64,000 bases of DNA, taken from positions 372,001 through 436,000 of the forward strand of contig CP134604.1 of assembly GCA_021555105.2 (NCBI GenBank). The letters run 5' to 3'. Below, in pieces: positions 37,106 to 46,892 of this stretch. This DNA comes from Thalassospiraceae bacterium LMO-JJ14. Its GTDB lineage: Bacteria > Pseudomonadota > Alphaproteobacteria > Rhodospirillales > Casp-alpha2. The first letter of the stretch is position 1. Each line of letters opens with the position of its first letter. The position numbers were made by a program, and so were the translations under genes. A model generated the notes under the pieces. It did not search any database, had not been told where the DNA came from, and saw only the letters and a list, made by a program, of their open reading frames with translations.

Positions 37106-38377
37106 ATGGATAACCAAGAAACACTGAAAAACGATCGCGATACGCTTAACCATATCGAGCACCCGATTTTTGTTCATGACGCGGATTACCGGTTGGTTCT
37201 GGCCAATGACGCCTATTGCCGCGCCGCCGGGGCCACGGAGAAAGCCGTTCTGGGGAAATACTATTGGGAGGTTTTTCCCCCCGGTTCGGGACCGCTCCCC
37301 GAATGCCAGGGCATCGCAGACGGGAAAAGTCACAAGCTCGGACGCGATGAGGTAGACATTGGTGATTTGCGGTATCTCTCCAACAGCTACCTGTTTCGCA
37401 AAGAAGGACCTCATGGACCGTGGTACCTGCATATCCTTGTCGACATCACCGGCTCGACAATCATTGATGACGAGCTCCACAATTCAAACATGCTCCTGCA
37501 AACCATCATCAACAATATCCCTGTCCGCGTCTTCTGGAAGGATCGGAATTTACGGTATCTGGGCGCCAATGCGTTGTTTGCCAGGGATGGCGGATTCACA
37601 AGCGGCGATGAGCTTATCGGCAGAAGCGATCTGGATATGGTCTGGGGGGAACAGGCGGAATCATATCGTGCCGACGATGCGGCCGTCATGAATTCCGGGG
37701 TCGCAAAGCTGGATTACGAAGAACAACAGACGACCCCGAAAGGGAACAAGATCTGGTTGCGCACATCCAAGGTACCGTTGCGAGACAGCAGCGGCGACGT
37801 CTTTGGCATGCTCGGTATCTATTATGACATTACCGATCGTAAAAAAGCCGAAGATGAAATGCTCCGCCTGGCAACGATCGATCAGCTGACCGGCCTGACA
37901 AACCGCCACCAATTTAACCTGCAGGCGCAGCAATATCTGAAACTGGCGAAACGTGAAAACAAGGTCCTGGCCCTGATGATGCTGGACCTGGATAAATTCA
38001 AGCCGGTCAATGACACGTATGGCCATCAGGCAGGCGATGCCTTGCTGAAGGTTGTTGCCGCGACTCTGAAAAACCACACGCGTGAAACCGACATCGTCGC
38101 CCGGCTTGGTGGTGATGAGTTCGCCATTCTGCTGGTCAATCCGCAGGACGGTGCAAATGCCGAGATCAGCGCCCAGAGCATCATTGACGAAATTAAGAAA
38201 CCCATCACTGTTTTGGGCCACGAAGTGGAGATCGGGGTTAGCATCGGGATTGCCATTTATCCGGCCGACGCCAAGGACCTGAAGACGCTGCTCAAGCATG
38301 CGGACGAGGCTTTATATAGAACCAAAGAGACAGAGCGCGGCACTTTCACTTTTTACAGCCCCGAGATGAGTGACTGA
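37106..38377 (+). CDS. PAS-PAS diguanylate cyclase (GGDEF)
   Basis: Predicted cytosolic sensor enzyme making cyclic di-GMP from two GTP. Of 423 residues, two PAS domains occupy about 10-125 (H-P-I-F-V-H-D-A-D-Y-R-L-V-L-A-N-D-A-Y) and 130-250 (N-I-P-V-R-V-F-W-K-D-R-N-L-R-Y-L-G-A-N). The cyclase domain follows to the end, with intact G335-G-D-E-F339. An R-E-T-D inhibitory site lies five residues before it, so product inhibition is expected. No membrane helix and no EAL domain are seen. The ATG at 37106 is used; a TTG at 37085 is possible. Its signal is unknown. Confidence 0.92.
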   Translation: MDNQETLKNDRDTLNHIEHPIFVHDADYRLVLANDAYCRAAGATEKAVLGKYYWEVFPPGSGPLPECQGIADGKSHKLGRDEVDIGDLRYLSNSYLFRKEGPHGPWYLHILVDITGSTIIDDELHNSNMLLQTIINNIPVRVFWKDRNLRYLGANALFARDGGFTSGDELIGRSDLDMVWGEQAESYRADDAAVMNSGVAKLDYEEQQTTPKGNKIWLRTSKVPLRDSSGDVFGMLGIYYDITDRKKAEDEMLRLATIDQLTGLTNRHQFNLQAQQYLKLAKRENKVLALMMLDLDKFKPVNDTYGHQAGDALLKVVAATLKNHTRETDIVARLGGDEFAILLVNPQDGANAEISAQSIIDEIKKPITVLGHEVEIGVSIGIAIYPADAKDLKTLLKHADEALYRTKETERGTFTFYSPEMSD

Positions 38378-38470
38378 TAAAAACTGCCCGAACCATTATT
38401 TTTGGGTTCAATCAAAAAATCCGCCCAGTCCTTTCATAGCCCCTGAAAAGTCAATTATCCGGGGGCGAAT

Positions 38471-40015
38471 ATGGTCGCACGCGTTGGCACGGTGGCGTTT
38501 CTGGGGATCGATGTTCTCGATGTCGATGTGCAGGTCGAGATGGCGTCGGGCCTGCCCGCGTTTCACATTGTCGGCCTGCCCGACAAGGCGGTCGGCGAAA
38601 GCCGCGAGCGGGTCCGCGCCGCACTGAACGCCATGGGCCTTGCGCTGCCGCCGAAACGCATCACCGTCAATCTGGCGCCCGCCGACGTCGCCAAGGAAGG
38701 TAGTCATTTCGACCTGCCGATCGCCATCGGCCTGCTTGGCGCCATGGGCGTTCTGTCGGCCGACGAAACGGCCCGCATGACGGCCATGGGCGAACTTGGC
38801 CTGGACGGCACCATCGCACCGTCGCTGGGCGTACTGCCCGCCGCCATTCATGCCGCCCAGCATGCGCGCACTTTCGTCTGCGCCGCCGCGCAGGGCAGTG
38901 AAGCGGTCTGGGCCGGCGATCTTGACGTTATCGCCGCCGCCGATCTGTTGTCGCTGATCAATCATGTCAAAGGCACACATGTGCTGGCCGCGCCCGAAGC
39001 ACGCCTCTACGACAATTTGCCGGACTACCCCGACCTGATCGACGTCAAAGGCCAGGAGACCGCCAAGCGTGCGCTCGAGATTGCCGCGGCGGGCGGACAT
39101 AACCTGTTGATGATGGGGCCGCCGGGATCGGGCAAGTCGATGCTGGCGCACCGTCTGGGTGGACTTTTGCCGCCGTTGACGACGCGTGAAATCCTCGAGG
39201 TGTCGATGGTCCATTCACTGGCCGGCGAACTGCCCGACGGCGGCCTGACACACCGGCGTCCGTTTCGCGATCCGCATCATTCGGCAAGTGTTGCCGCCCT
39301 GGTCGGCGGCGGTCACCGGGTCAGGCCCGGCGAAATATCGCTGGCGCATCTGGGTGTACTGTTTCTCGACGAGTTGCCGGAATTCCACCGCCAGGCCCTG
39401 GAAGCGCTTCGCCAGCCGCTGGAAACCGGACGTGTCAGCATCGCGCGGGCCAACGCGCACGTCGTCTATCCTGCCCGCTTTCAGCTGCTCGCCGCCATGA
39501 ACCCGTGCCGCTGCGGCTATTTAGCCGACCCCGGCGCGGCGTGTTCGCGCGCGCCGAAATGCGGCGATGACTATCAGGCGAAAATCTCCGGCCCGCTGAT
39601 CGACCGCATGGATCTGGTGATCGAGGTGCCGGCCGTGAACCCCGCCGATCTCAGTCTGCCCGCGCCGGGCGAGGGCAGTGCCGATGTTGCCGTCCGCGTG
39701 GCTGCGGCGCGCTGCCGTCAAAGAATGCGCGCCGAAAAACTCGGCCCCGGCACGCCGCTCACCAACGCCGCCATCGACGGCCAGGCGCTGGAAAAAGTCG
39801 CCGCCCCCGACGATGCCGGCAGGCAGTTGATGCGCGATGCGGTGACCGCTTTCGGGTTATCGGCCCGGGGCTATCACCGGGTGCTGCGGGTCGCCCGAAC
39901 CCTCGCCGATCTCGACGGCGCGGACGTCGTGACGCGTATCCACATCGCCGAGGCGCTTTCTTACCGGCGCATCCGGCCGGGCCACGAGATCAAGCCGCTC
40001 GGCAAGCCTGCCTGA
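38471..40015 (+). CDS. comM: YifB/ComM-family Mg chelatase-like AAA+ ATPase
   Basis: AAA+ helicase-like protein, known as ComM for its role in branch migration during natural transformation, but widely present also in non-competent bacteria. The 514-residue sequence has the N-terminal ChlI-like domain (G-L-P-A-F-H-I-V-G-L-P-D-K-A-V-G-E-S-R-E-R-V). Walker A is G-P-P-G-S-G-K-S near 217 and Walker B is V-L-F-L-D-E-L-P-E-F. The cysteine cluster N-P-C-R-C-G-Y-L and the C-terminal Mg-chelatase helical end are present. GGGGGCG precedes the ATG. It converges on the large RTX gene. Confidence 0.94.
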   Translation: MVARVGTVAFLGIDVLDVDVQVEMASGLPAFHIVGLPDKAVGESRERVRAALNAMGLALPPKRITVNLAPADVAKEGSHFDLPIAIGLLGAMGVLSADETARMTAMGELGLDGTIAPSLGVLPAAIHAAQHARTFVCAAAQGSEAVWAGDLDVIAAADLLSLINHVKGTHVLAAPEARLYDNLPDYPDLIDVKGQETAKRALEIAAAGGHNLLMMGPPGSGKSMLAHRLGGLLPPLTTREILEVSMVHSLAGELPDGGLTHRRPFRDPHHSASVAALVGGGHRVRPGEISLAHLGVLFLDELPEFHRQALEALRQPLETGRVSIARANAHVVYPARFQLLAAMNPCRCGYLADPGAACSRAPKCGDDYQAKISGPLIDRMDLVIEVPAVNPADLSLPAPGEGSADVAVRVAAARCRQRMRAEKLGPGTPLTNAAIDGQALEKVAAPDDAGRQLMRDAVTAFGLSARGYHRVLRVARTLADLDGADVVTRIHIAEALSYRRIRPGHEIKPLGKPA

Positions 40016-40055
40016 AGAATTGCATGAAAACCCGGTCGATAGCGTGGCCCGTCTC

Positions 40056-43000
40056 TCAGCTTTTCAGATTGAAATCGCCGGCGTCGATCGTCGAGCGGTC
40101 GGCGCCGGTGACGTTGGCGATCTGATAGGAATTGCTGTCGGTCATGGCGGCGGCGTTGTCGGTGTACCACACCTCGGCGCCGTCCGCGCCGCTGGCCGAG
40201 CCGATGATGACAACGCCGGCGTTGGCGACACCGCCCGAGAGATTCTGCGCGATACTTGAAATGCTCGTCGTGTCGGCCTCGAAATAATTGACGTTATCCG
40301 TCAGCGTACCCGCATTACCGAGACTGAAATCGCCGTCCGACAGCATGAACAGATCGTTCTCGGATGCATTATAGTCACTGATGATATCGGTCCCGAGCGA
40401 GGCTGCCTTGGCCAGTGCGTCGGCACCCGTACCGCCCTCAAAGCGGAATTGGTCCGCGCCCGTACCGCCGCTCAGCCGGTCCACGCCCTCGCCGCCGATT
40501 AAAACGTCATCCCCGGCATAGCCGAAGATATTGTCGGCGCCGCCCAGGCCGCTCAACGTGTCCGCGCCACCGCCGCCACTAAGCGTATTATCCACCGCCG
40601 AGCCGCTGAGCGTGTCATCGAAGCCGGACCCGACCACGTTTTCGATACCGCTGAGGGTATCGTTGCCGGTGTTGGCACCCGCCGCCGTTCCTGCCGCCAG
40701 ATCGACCGTCACCGCCGCGCCGGCGCCGGAATAATCGACGGTGTCGGTACCGGAATCGGCGCCGCTGTCACCGCCGCGCACGACATCATTGGCAGCATCG
40801 TCGTCACCCAGCATGAACGTATCGTCGCCGCCTTCGCCGTTCAGCGTATCGGCGCCGCCGTTACCGTAAATCGTATCGTTGCCGTCGCCGCCGTAGATAT
40901 CATCGGCGCCGTTCCCGGCGCTGCCTAGCGAAATACCGAATGCCCCCGTATCGTCGGGCACGTCGCCGTAAATGGTATCCGCGCCGGCCCCACCCCACAG
41001 GCTGTCATCCCCGGCACCGCCGGATAACAGGTCATCGCCGCCCGAAGCATCGAACGTCGGATTGGTCAGGGTATTGGAAATATTGTGCGTCCCCGACAGC
41101 AGGTTGGTCGGCGTGTCGCCATAGACGAAATCCGCCCCCTCCTGCGCACCGATGGTCGAAGCCGTCGCGTTACCGACCAGAAAATCGGCGAGCGCCGTCC
41201 CTTGCAGAACGTTCTGCGCTGTCGTTGTCGCCGTCAGCACAACCGGATCGTCGCGCTCATCGTCATCGTCTTCGAGCATCGACGACAGATTGAGGACGAT
41301 CGGCGTAAACCGGAAGCCGAACCCGAACAACCCGTCGATGCCGCCGTATCCGCCGCCGCCCGCAGCCCCCAGGGCATCCGCACCTGCACCCCCGATCAGC
41401 ACATCCGTGCCGATGGCGCCGGTCGTGCCGGCATCGCCGACGAACCCGCCACCGCCGGCAATGACGATATCGCCGGTGTCTTCGCCGGGTTCGATCAGTC
41501 CGTCCGGTCCGGCGGCGATGACCTGATCCGCGCTCTTGGCGCCCCCATAGGCTTCGGCGGCAATGATCGCGCGCTCCAGGGCTTCCTCGATGCTTGAGCC
41601 TTCGCGAAGCGCCGCCCGGTATGCCTCGCGCGCCGCCGCCTCGCCTGCATCCATCGCCGCGCGCGCCACGTTCATCGATGCATTTGTCTGCGTGATCCAG
41701 TCGCCCCGGCTGCTCGACGGATCATCGGCGGCAGGCGGCTTCAGAAGATCCGGGTCTATGGCCGCAAGCTCGCGTTCGACGACCGTCTCGACAACCTCGG
41801 CGGCGGTGCTTGCTTCCTGAGCCACACGCTCAGCAGCCTCGGCATCTCGGGCTGCGGACTGGGCGGCGGCTTCGGCGGCCTTCAGCGCGGCAGCCGCGGC
41901 TTCCTCGGCGGCATCAGCTTCAGCAACGGCCAGCGCGCGCGCTTCTTCGGCTTCCTTGGCGGCGGCCGCGGCACGCTGTGCTTCGGCAAAAGCTGCTTCT
42001 TTCTGCTTTGCTTCTTCGAGAATCTGCAGCGCCTCGTTGCGGGCCTGCTCAGCCGCTTCAAGGGCACGGCGCACGGCCTCTTCGGCGGACGCCAGACGCT
42101 CCGCCGCCTGCGCTTCGGCGAGGTCGGTTTCGGCAACGGCGCGGGCCGCATTGTCCTCAGCCGCGCTCGCCGTATCCGCATCGCGGATCGCCTGTTCGAA
42201 GGCCTGATCGCGCCGTTCGGATTCAGCCAGAACATCGAGCGCCTGCTGACGCAGTTGTTCGGCTTCGCTGAGCTTCTCGTTCGCCTGCGTACTGGCCTCG
42301 GCGGCCTGGGTGCGGGCCGCCTTTTCGGCTTCGGAAGCATCGCTGAGAGCTTCGCTTGCTGCATCGCGGGCCGCCGCCGCAATGGCCGCCTTGCGCGCCG
42401 CGATTTCGAACGCCGTATCGCGGTCGACCTGTAAAGCGTCTTCAAGGCCGTTGGCGCTGCCGTCCGCTTCGTCAGCGGCGAAGTCGGCTTCCTCCGCTTC
42501 GCGCGCCACGGCCTGGCTGGCCGGGTCTGCGCCGCGTTTCACCGCCAGCAGCGTATCCGGCATGATGGCGTGCGCATCGGGCAAGGCGGTAATCGCATCG
42601 CCATAGTGTTCCGCCGTATCGCGGGGCCCGAGCCGAAGAACACCGCTCGGCCGGCTGAAGTAATCGTCGACGATCAGCCCTTCATAGGAATGATCCAGGA
42701 CCTCCGCACCGCCCGGATTCTCGACGCGGATCGCCCCGGCACCGACATCGTCGGCGCGCAGATAGGTAACCATGGTGCCGCCGTCGGTCTCGACCCGGCC
42801 GGCACCGGAGGCGCCGTCGACGCTGATCGTCGCGGCCGGGGTCTTGATGACGAAGGCGCCGTCCTCCATCGCGATGCCGCCGCCGGAAAATGAAAACGTG
42901 CCCTGCTGCACGATGAATGTCGCATGTTGTGCGCCGCTGTCGGGATCGTAAATCAGATCGTCGAAGGTCGCCTTGGCATGGCTGCCGACGGAAAACGTGC

Positions 43001-43472
43001 TTTCGTCGGCAAACAACATCCCGGCGTTGGCGTCGGCACCCGTTTCAATCCGGTCGCCGCGCGCCAGAAGCGTACCTGCTTCGGCCTCCGTACGCGTGCC
43101 GTCGGCGTGCACGATTTCGGCATCGCCCGAAACCGTTTCGATGCGCCCGATCGGGGCGGCACCGGCGGTGACGGTCGGTGTCGCCGCGGCATCGACCCCG
43201 GCCAGTGCCGAAACCACGTCAGGCGCGATATGCGCCCCGGCGTCGCTGGCCAGCGGCGGCGGATGCGCGGTGGTAAAGTAATCACGGACGATCAGCCGCG
43301 CACCGTCGGAAAGCTCGATCAGCAGATCGCCGTCAACGCGGGCAAACACCGCGTCCGTCATCAACCCACCGCCCGGCACGATCACCGGGCCGCTTGCGGG
43401 CAGGCTCAGGACTTCAGGCTGTCCGGGGATCACCGACAGCTGGATACGTTCAATTTCGGGGCGTGTCGCCAT
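40056..43472 (-). CDS. Very large FecR / Ala-rich coiled-coil / RTX repeat protein, probable type I secretion substrate
   Basis: Not recognised as a named protein. Of 1138 residues, about 1-105 form an unassigned N-terminal domain and 110-260 a FecR-type beta domain (I-G-R-I-E-T-V-S-G-D-A-E-I-V; F-S-V-G-S-H-A-K-A-T-F). About 318-575 is a highly charged Ala/Glu-rich helix with coiled-coil character. A Gly-rich linker holds an acidic D/E/R patch near 736. About 811-1014 carries calcium-binding RTX nonapeptides of the G-G-x-G-x-D-x-L/I type. The C-terminal 120 residues end N-L-K-S with no Cys. There is no signal peptide, as expected for type I export, but no ABC/MFP/TolC partner lies in the window. 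Surface adhesin or matrix protein is the likeliest reading. Confidence 0.75.
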   Translation of the reverse strand: MATRPEIERIQLSVIPGQPEVLSLPASGPVIVPGGGLMTDAVFARVDGDLLIELSDGARLIVRDYFTTAHPPPLASDAGAHIAPDVVSALAGVDAAATPTVTAGAAPIGRIETVSGDAEIVHADGTRTEAEAGTLLARGDRIETGADANAGMLFADESTFSVGSHAKATFDDLIYDPDSGAQHATFIVQQGTFSFSGGGIAMEDGAFVIKTPAATISVDGASGAGRVETDGGTMVTYLRADDVGAGAIRVENPGGAEVLDHSYEGLIVDDYFSRPSGVLRLGPRDTAEHYGDAITALPDAHAIMPDTLLAVKRGADPASQAVAREAEEADFAADEADGSANGLEDALQVDRDTAFEIAARKAAIAAAARDAASEALSDASEAEKAARTQAAEASTQANEKLSEAEQLRQQALDVLAESERRDQAFEQAIRDADTASAAEDNAARAVAETDLAEAQAAERLASAEEAVRRALEAAEQARNEALQILEEAKQKEAAFAEAQRAAAAAKEAEEARALAVAEADAAEEAAAAALKAAEAAAQSAARDAEAAERVAQEASTAAEVVETVVERELAAIDPDLLKPPAADDPSSSRGDWITQTNASMNVARAAMDAGEAAAREAYRAALREGSSIEEALERAIIAAEAYGGAKSADQVIAAGPDGLIEPGEDTGDIVIAGGGGFVGDAGTTGAIGTDVLIGGAGADALGAAGGGGYGGIDGLFGFGFRFTPIVLNLSSMLEDDDDERDDPVVLTATTTAQNVLQGTALADFLVGNATASTIGAQEGADFVYGDTPTNLLSGTHNISNTLTNPTFDASGGDDLLSGGAGDDSLWGGAGADTIYGDVPDDTGAFGISLGSAGNGADDIYGGDGNDTIYGNGGADTLNGEGGDDTFMLGDDDAANDVVRGGDSGADSGTDTVDYSGAGAAVTVDLAAGTAAGANTGNDTLSGIENVVGSGFDDTLSGSAVDNTLSGGGGADTLSGLGGADNIFGYAGDDVLIGGEGVDRLSGGTGADQFRFEGGTGADALAKAASLGTDIISDYNASENDLFMLSDGDFSLGNAGTLTDNVNYFEADTTSISSIAQNLSGGVANAGVVIIGSASGADGAEVWYTDNAAAMTDSNSYQIANVTGADRSTIDAGDFNLKS

Positions 43473-43579
43473 CCGCGGATCTCATCGATGAACTCAAGAT
43501 GCTGTATCTTAGACCATCAAAACCGCAACAGATAGGGGTAATTCCGGAAAAACCCGCCGCATTCCAATAATAAAGCCGC

Positions 43580-43966
43580 TCAGCCTTCGCTCTTCGGCCG
43601 GCCGATCATGCGGCCGAGATCGCGCTTGCCGACAACGTGGATATGCAGGTGCGGGACTTCCTGGTGCGCGTCTTCGCCATTGTTGGACAGGATCCGGTAC
43701 CCGCTCTCGGGCAGGTCCATGAGCGCCGCCACCTTGCCCACCGTACGCATCAGCGCGGCGATTTCCGCATCCGATGCCTTAGCATGGAAATCGTCCATGT
43801 TCACGTACGATCCTTTGGGCACGACCAGCACGTGCACCGGCGCCTGCGGATTGATGTCGTTGAAGGCGAGGGTCATTTCGTCTTCATAGACCTTGTCGCA
43901 GGGAATTTCGCCGCGGATGATCTTGGCGAAAATATTCTCCGGATTATAAGTCATGTCGTAGGCCAT
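43580..43966 (-). CDS. HIT (histidine triad) family nucleotide hydrolase
   Basis: Small purine-nucleoside phosphoramidate hydrolase of the HINT branch, 128 residues. The triad H-L-H-I-H-V-V-G is near residue 106, with the preceding S-N-N-G-E-D-A-H-Q-E-V-P-H. The N-terminal F-A-K-I-I-R-G-E-I-P-C-D-K-V-Y-E-D is typical. AGGGGGA lies before the ATG at 43966. It is the last gene of the minus-strand his group, following hisE by 27 bases, an order frequent in alphaproteobacteria. Confidence 0.95.
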   Translation of the reverse strand: MAYDMTYNPENIFAKIIRGEIPCDKVYEDEMTLAFNDINPQAPVHVLVVPKGSYVNMDDFHAKASDAEIAALMRTVGKVAALMDLPESGYRILSNNGEDAHQEVPHLHIHVVGKRDLGRMIGRPKSEG

Positions 43967-43993
43967 CGCGTCCCCCTTAACGTCCCTTGAAGC

Positions 43994-44326
43994 TTACTTG
44001 GTGCGGCTGTTTTTTTCTTCAATGCCGGACGTGCCTTCGCGTTTTTGCAGTTCGGCGTAGACGTCTTCGGGCGTCAGGTCCATCGCCGCCCACATGACCA
44101 GCAGGTGATACAGCAGATCGGCGCTTTCGCGTGCCACCGCATCCTTGCCTTCGGACAGCGCGGCAATCGTCACTTCGGTCGCTTCCTCGCCCAACTTCTT
44201 GCCGATCTTCGGCGCGCCGCCGGCCAGCAGCTTGGCGGTGTACGAGCTGTCCGCATCGCCGCCCTTGCGGCTTTCGATGACGGCGAACAGACGCGCCAGG
44301 ATTTCAGAAGAATTGTCGGACGTCAT
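43994..44326 (-). CDS. hisE: Phosphoribosyl-ATP diphosphatase HisE
   Basis: Second step of histidine synthesis, converting phosphoribosyl-ATP to phosphoribosyl-AMP. The 110-residue protein has the MazG-like pattern Y-T-A-K-L-L-A-G-G, K-K-L-G-E-E-A-T-E-V-T-I-A-A and E-S-A-D-L-L-Y-H-L-L-V-M. The ATG at 44326 (MTSDNSSE) is chosen; 11 upstream in-frame codons overlap hisF. It lies ten bases after hisF. HisI, the partner activity, is not fused and is not in the window. Confidence 0.95.
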   Translation of the reverse strand: MTSDNSSEILARLFAVIESRKGGDADSSYTAKLLAGGAPKIGKKLGEEATEVTIAALSEGKDAVARESADLLYHLLVMWAAMDLTPEDVYAELQKREGTSGIEEKNSRTK

Positions 44327-44336
44327 GATCGCACCC

Positions 44337-45098
44337 TCAGATTTCGCGGATCGCCACACCGGCGGCCTTCATATGCGCCTTGGCTTCGGCAATGGTATAG
44401 GTGCCGAAGTGAAAAATCGAGGCCGCGAGAACCGCCGAAGCATGTCCCTCGGTCACGCCTTCGACCAGATGATCGAGATTGCCGACACCGCCCGACGCGA
44501 TCACCGGGATCGTCAGCGCATCGGAAACGGCACGGGTCAACGGCAGGTTAAAACCCTGCTTGGTGCCGTCGCGGTCCATCGAGGTCAGCAGGATTTCACC
44601 GGCTCCCAGTTCCTGCATCCGGACCGCCCATTCGACCGCATCGAGCCCTGTTTCCTTGCGCCCGCCGTGCGTGAAGATCTCGAACTTATCGGGACCGGTG
44701 GCCTTCGCATCGACGGCAACGACGATGCACTGGGTGCCGAATTTTTCCGCCGCTTCACGCACGAAGTCCGGGTTGTGCACGGCAGCCGTATTGATCGACA
44801 CCTTGTCGGCCCCGGCCAGCAAAAGCTTGCGGATATCGTCCGTGGTACGGACCCCGCCGCCGACGGTCAGCGGCATGAAGCACTGTTCCGCCGTTCGCGC
44901 CACCACATCGAAAATCGTTTCGCGGTTTTCATGACTGGCGGTGATGTCGAGAAAACAAAGCTCGTCGGCGCCGGCGGCGTCATAGACTCGCGCCTGTTCC
45001 ACCGGATCGCCGGCGTCGACCAGATCGACGAAGTTGACGCCCTTGACGACACGGCCCCGGTCGACATCGAGACACGGAATGATGCGGACCTTGAGCAT
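44337..45098 (-). CDS. hisF: Imidazole glycerol phosphate synthase cyclase subunit HisF
   Basis: TIM-barrel cyclase that with HisH makes IGP and AICAR. It is 253 residues, with [12 protein letters not shown] at the N terminus, [22 protein letters not shown] near residue 80 and [12 protein letters not shown] near the end. Its ATG overlaps the hisA stop codon by one base (TGATG). It is part of the hisB-DUF2628-hisH-hisA-hisF-hisE-HIT run. Confidence 0.98.
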   Translation of the reverse strand: MLKVRIIPCLDVDRGRVVKGVNFVDLVDAGDPVEQARVYDAAGADELCFLDITASHENRETIFDVVARTAEQCFMPLTVGGGVRTTDDIRKLLLAGADKVSINTAAVHNPDFVREAAEKFGTQCIVVAVDAKATGPDKFEIFTHGGRKETGLDAVEWAVRMQELGAGEILLTSMDRDGTKQGFNLPLTRAVSDALTIPVIASGGVGNLDHLVEGVTEGHASAVLAASIFHFGTYTIAEAKAHMKAAGVAIREI

Positions 45099-45829
45099 CA
45101 GGCAGCCTCCGCCAGCAAGGCCACGGCGTCCGCCGGATCGATGCGGCCGTCATAAACGGCGCGGCCCGAAATCACCCCTTCGAGTTTGCCTTTATCCATC
45201 GCCATGACGGCGCGAAGATCGTCCATGCTGGAAACCCCGCCCGACAGGATCACCGGAATATCGACGGCATCGGCCAGCGACAGGGTCGCTTCCAGATTCG
45301 GCCCCTGCATGGCGCCGTCACGACCGATGTCGGTATAGATGAGCGCCGCCGCACCGGCGTCCTCGAAGCGTTTTGCCAGCTCTTCGGTTTTCAGTTCCGT
45401 CGCCTCGGCCCAGCCCTCGACCGCGACGAAACCGTCGCGCGCATCGATACCCAGTGCGACATGTCCCGGGAATGCCTTGCAGGCGCGGATCACCAGATCC
45501 GGATCGCGTACTGCAACGGTGCCGAGAATGACTCGCTCTAGCCCCCGCTCGAGCCAGCCTTCAATGGTCTGTATATCGCGGATGCCGCCGCCCAGCTGGA
45601 CCTTGATATCGACCGCGCCCAGCACCGCCGTGACGGCGTCGGCGTTTTCCGGCTTGCCGGCAAAGGCGCCGTCAAGATCGACCATGTGCAGCCACGTGCA
45701 GCCGGCATCGGCGAAGGCGCGCGCCTGCGCCGCAGGGTTGTCGTTGAAGACGGTTGCCCGGTCCATGTCACCATGCACCAGGCGGACGCACTGCCCGGCC
45801 TTGAGGTCAATCGCGGGGAAAAAGATCAT
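45098..45829 (-). CDS. hisA: ProFAR isomerase HisA
   Basis: TIM-barrel isomerase, fourth step of histidine synthesis. The 243-residue protein has [16 protein letters not shown] at the start, [34 protein letters not shown] and [10 protein letters not shown] chose the ATG at 45829 because it forms an ATGA overlap with the hisH stop, the same coupling used by its neighbours; a GTG at 45838 is possible. Confidence 0.97.
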   Translation of the reverse strand: MIFFPAIDLKAGQCVRLVHGDMDRATVFNDNPAAQARAFADAGCTWLHMVDLDGAFAGKPENADAVTAVLGAVDIKVQLGGGIRDIQTIEGWLERGLERVILGTVAVRDPDLVIRACKAFPGHVALGIDARDGFVAVEGWAEATELKTEELAKRFEDAGAAALIYTDIGRDGAMQGPNLEATLSLADAVDIPVILSGGVSSMDDLRAVMAMDKGKLEGVISGRAVYDGRIDPADAVALLAEAA

Positions 45830-46470
45830 GGCGTCCACCTGAGGAAATTGGTGATGATGCGCAGCCCCGCGACCTGGCTTTTTTCCGGGTGGAACTGGGT
45901 GCCGACCATATTGTCGCGCCCGACCGCCGCCGTGATCGGCCCGCCGTAATCGACCGTCGCCAGAACCTGGTCCGGGTCGTCGGCCAACAGATGATACGAA
46001 TGCACGAAGTAGACATGCATGCCGTCCTCGACCCCGGCGAACAACGGGTGCGATGATTCCGGCAGGATCAACTGGTTCCAGCCCATGTGCGGAATCTTCA
46101 GGGTGTCGTCGGCGGGCGCGATTTTATCGACAGTGCCCGCAATCCAGCCGAAGCCATCCGTCTCGCCGTGCTCAAGACCTTTGCTCGCCATCAACTGCAT
46201 GCCGACGCAGATGCCGAAGAACGGATTGCCTTTTACCGTCACGTGCTCGCGGATCGCCTCGGCCATGCCGTCGATGGCCCAGAGGCCGCGCTTGCAGTCG
46301 GCGAACGCACCGACCCCCGGCAAAACGACCCGGTCGGCAAGCCGCACGGCATAGGGATCGCTGCTGACCATGACCTTGTCGGGCAGCCCGGCTTCGCTGA
46401 CCGCGCGCTCGAACGCCTTGGCGGCGGAACGCAGGTTACCCGATCCGTAATCGACGATGACGACACTCAT
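45826..46470 (-). CDS. hisH: Imidazole glycerol phosphate synthase glutaminase subunit HisH
   Basis: Class I glutamine amidotransferase that feeds ammonia to HisF. The 214-residue protein has D-Y-G-S-G-N-L-R-S near the N terminus, the nucleophile motif [10 protein letters not shown], and the His/Glu pair in Q-F-H-P-E-K-S-Q. Its ATG overlaps the stop codon of the DUF2628 gene (ATGA), and its stop overlaps the hisA start, so translation is probably coupled along the operon. Confidence 0.98.
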   Translation of the reverse strand: MSVVIVDYGSGNLRSAAKAFERAVSEAGLPDKVMVSSDPYAVRLADRVVLPGVGAFADCKRGLWAIDGMAEAIREHVTVKGNPFFGICVGMQLMASKGLEHGETDGFGWIAGTVDKIAPADDTLKIPHMGWNQLILPESSHPLFAGVEDGMHVYFVHSYHLLADDPDQVLATVDYGGPITAAVGRDNMVGTQFHPEKSQVAGLRIITNFLRWTP

Positions 46471-46871
46471 GAATAGACGCCCGGATAAATACCGCTGCGG
46501 TCGATCTCGGCGTTATCGAGAAAGCGGCGGGTTGCTTCCTCGGCATTCCTGCCGGAGACCACGGCCACTTCCTGATAGCCGACATAATCGAGCCACCAGC
46601 GCCGGAGGTCGTTGCCGACTAATCCTATCGCTAGCGCAATCAGCAAGCTCGCAAGACCCTCGACGTCCTCGCCCAAACCCAGATAACGGATGCCCCAGCC
46701 GGCCAGCACGATAACCGTGAACAGCACGATCGCCGGCCACCACATCCGGGTCCAGAACGCCCAGACGAAGGTGAAGACGAAGGCCGGCCACGAAAACCCT
46801 TCCTTGATCAGGACAAGGTCTTCGGCCGGCATCCGGCCATGATCGCGGAGGTATACCGAATAAAGCCGCAT
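46467..46871 (-). CDS. DUF2628 domain-containing membrane protein inside the his operon
   Basis: Small inner-membrane protein of 134 residues, unknown function. The DUF2628 pattern is clear: [20 protein letters not shown] near residue 20, then two or three hydrophobic helices (about 32-60 and 70-90), and G-N-D-L-R-R-W-W-L. It stands between hisB (21 bases upstream) and hisH (ATGA overlap), so it is surely cotranscribed, yet no histidine-pathway role is known for the family. The same position occurs in other alphaproteobacteria, as far as I recall. Confidence 0.88.
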   Translation of the reverse strand: MRLYSVYLRDHGRMPAEDLVLIKEGFSWPAFVFTFVWAFWTRMWWPAIVLFTVIVLAGWGIRYLGLGEDVEGLASLLIALAIGLVGNDLRRWWLDYVGYQEVAVVSGRNAEEATRRFLDNAEIDRSGIYPGVYS

Positions 46872-46892
46872 CGCGTGCCTGCTCCCGTGCTG

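Noticed and set aside
40800-41060. Tandem DNA repeat or CRISPR-like array in the RTX gene
   Set aside because: The periodicity comes from the nonapeptide coding repeats; units are not identical and there are no spacers.
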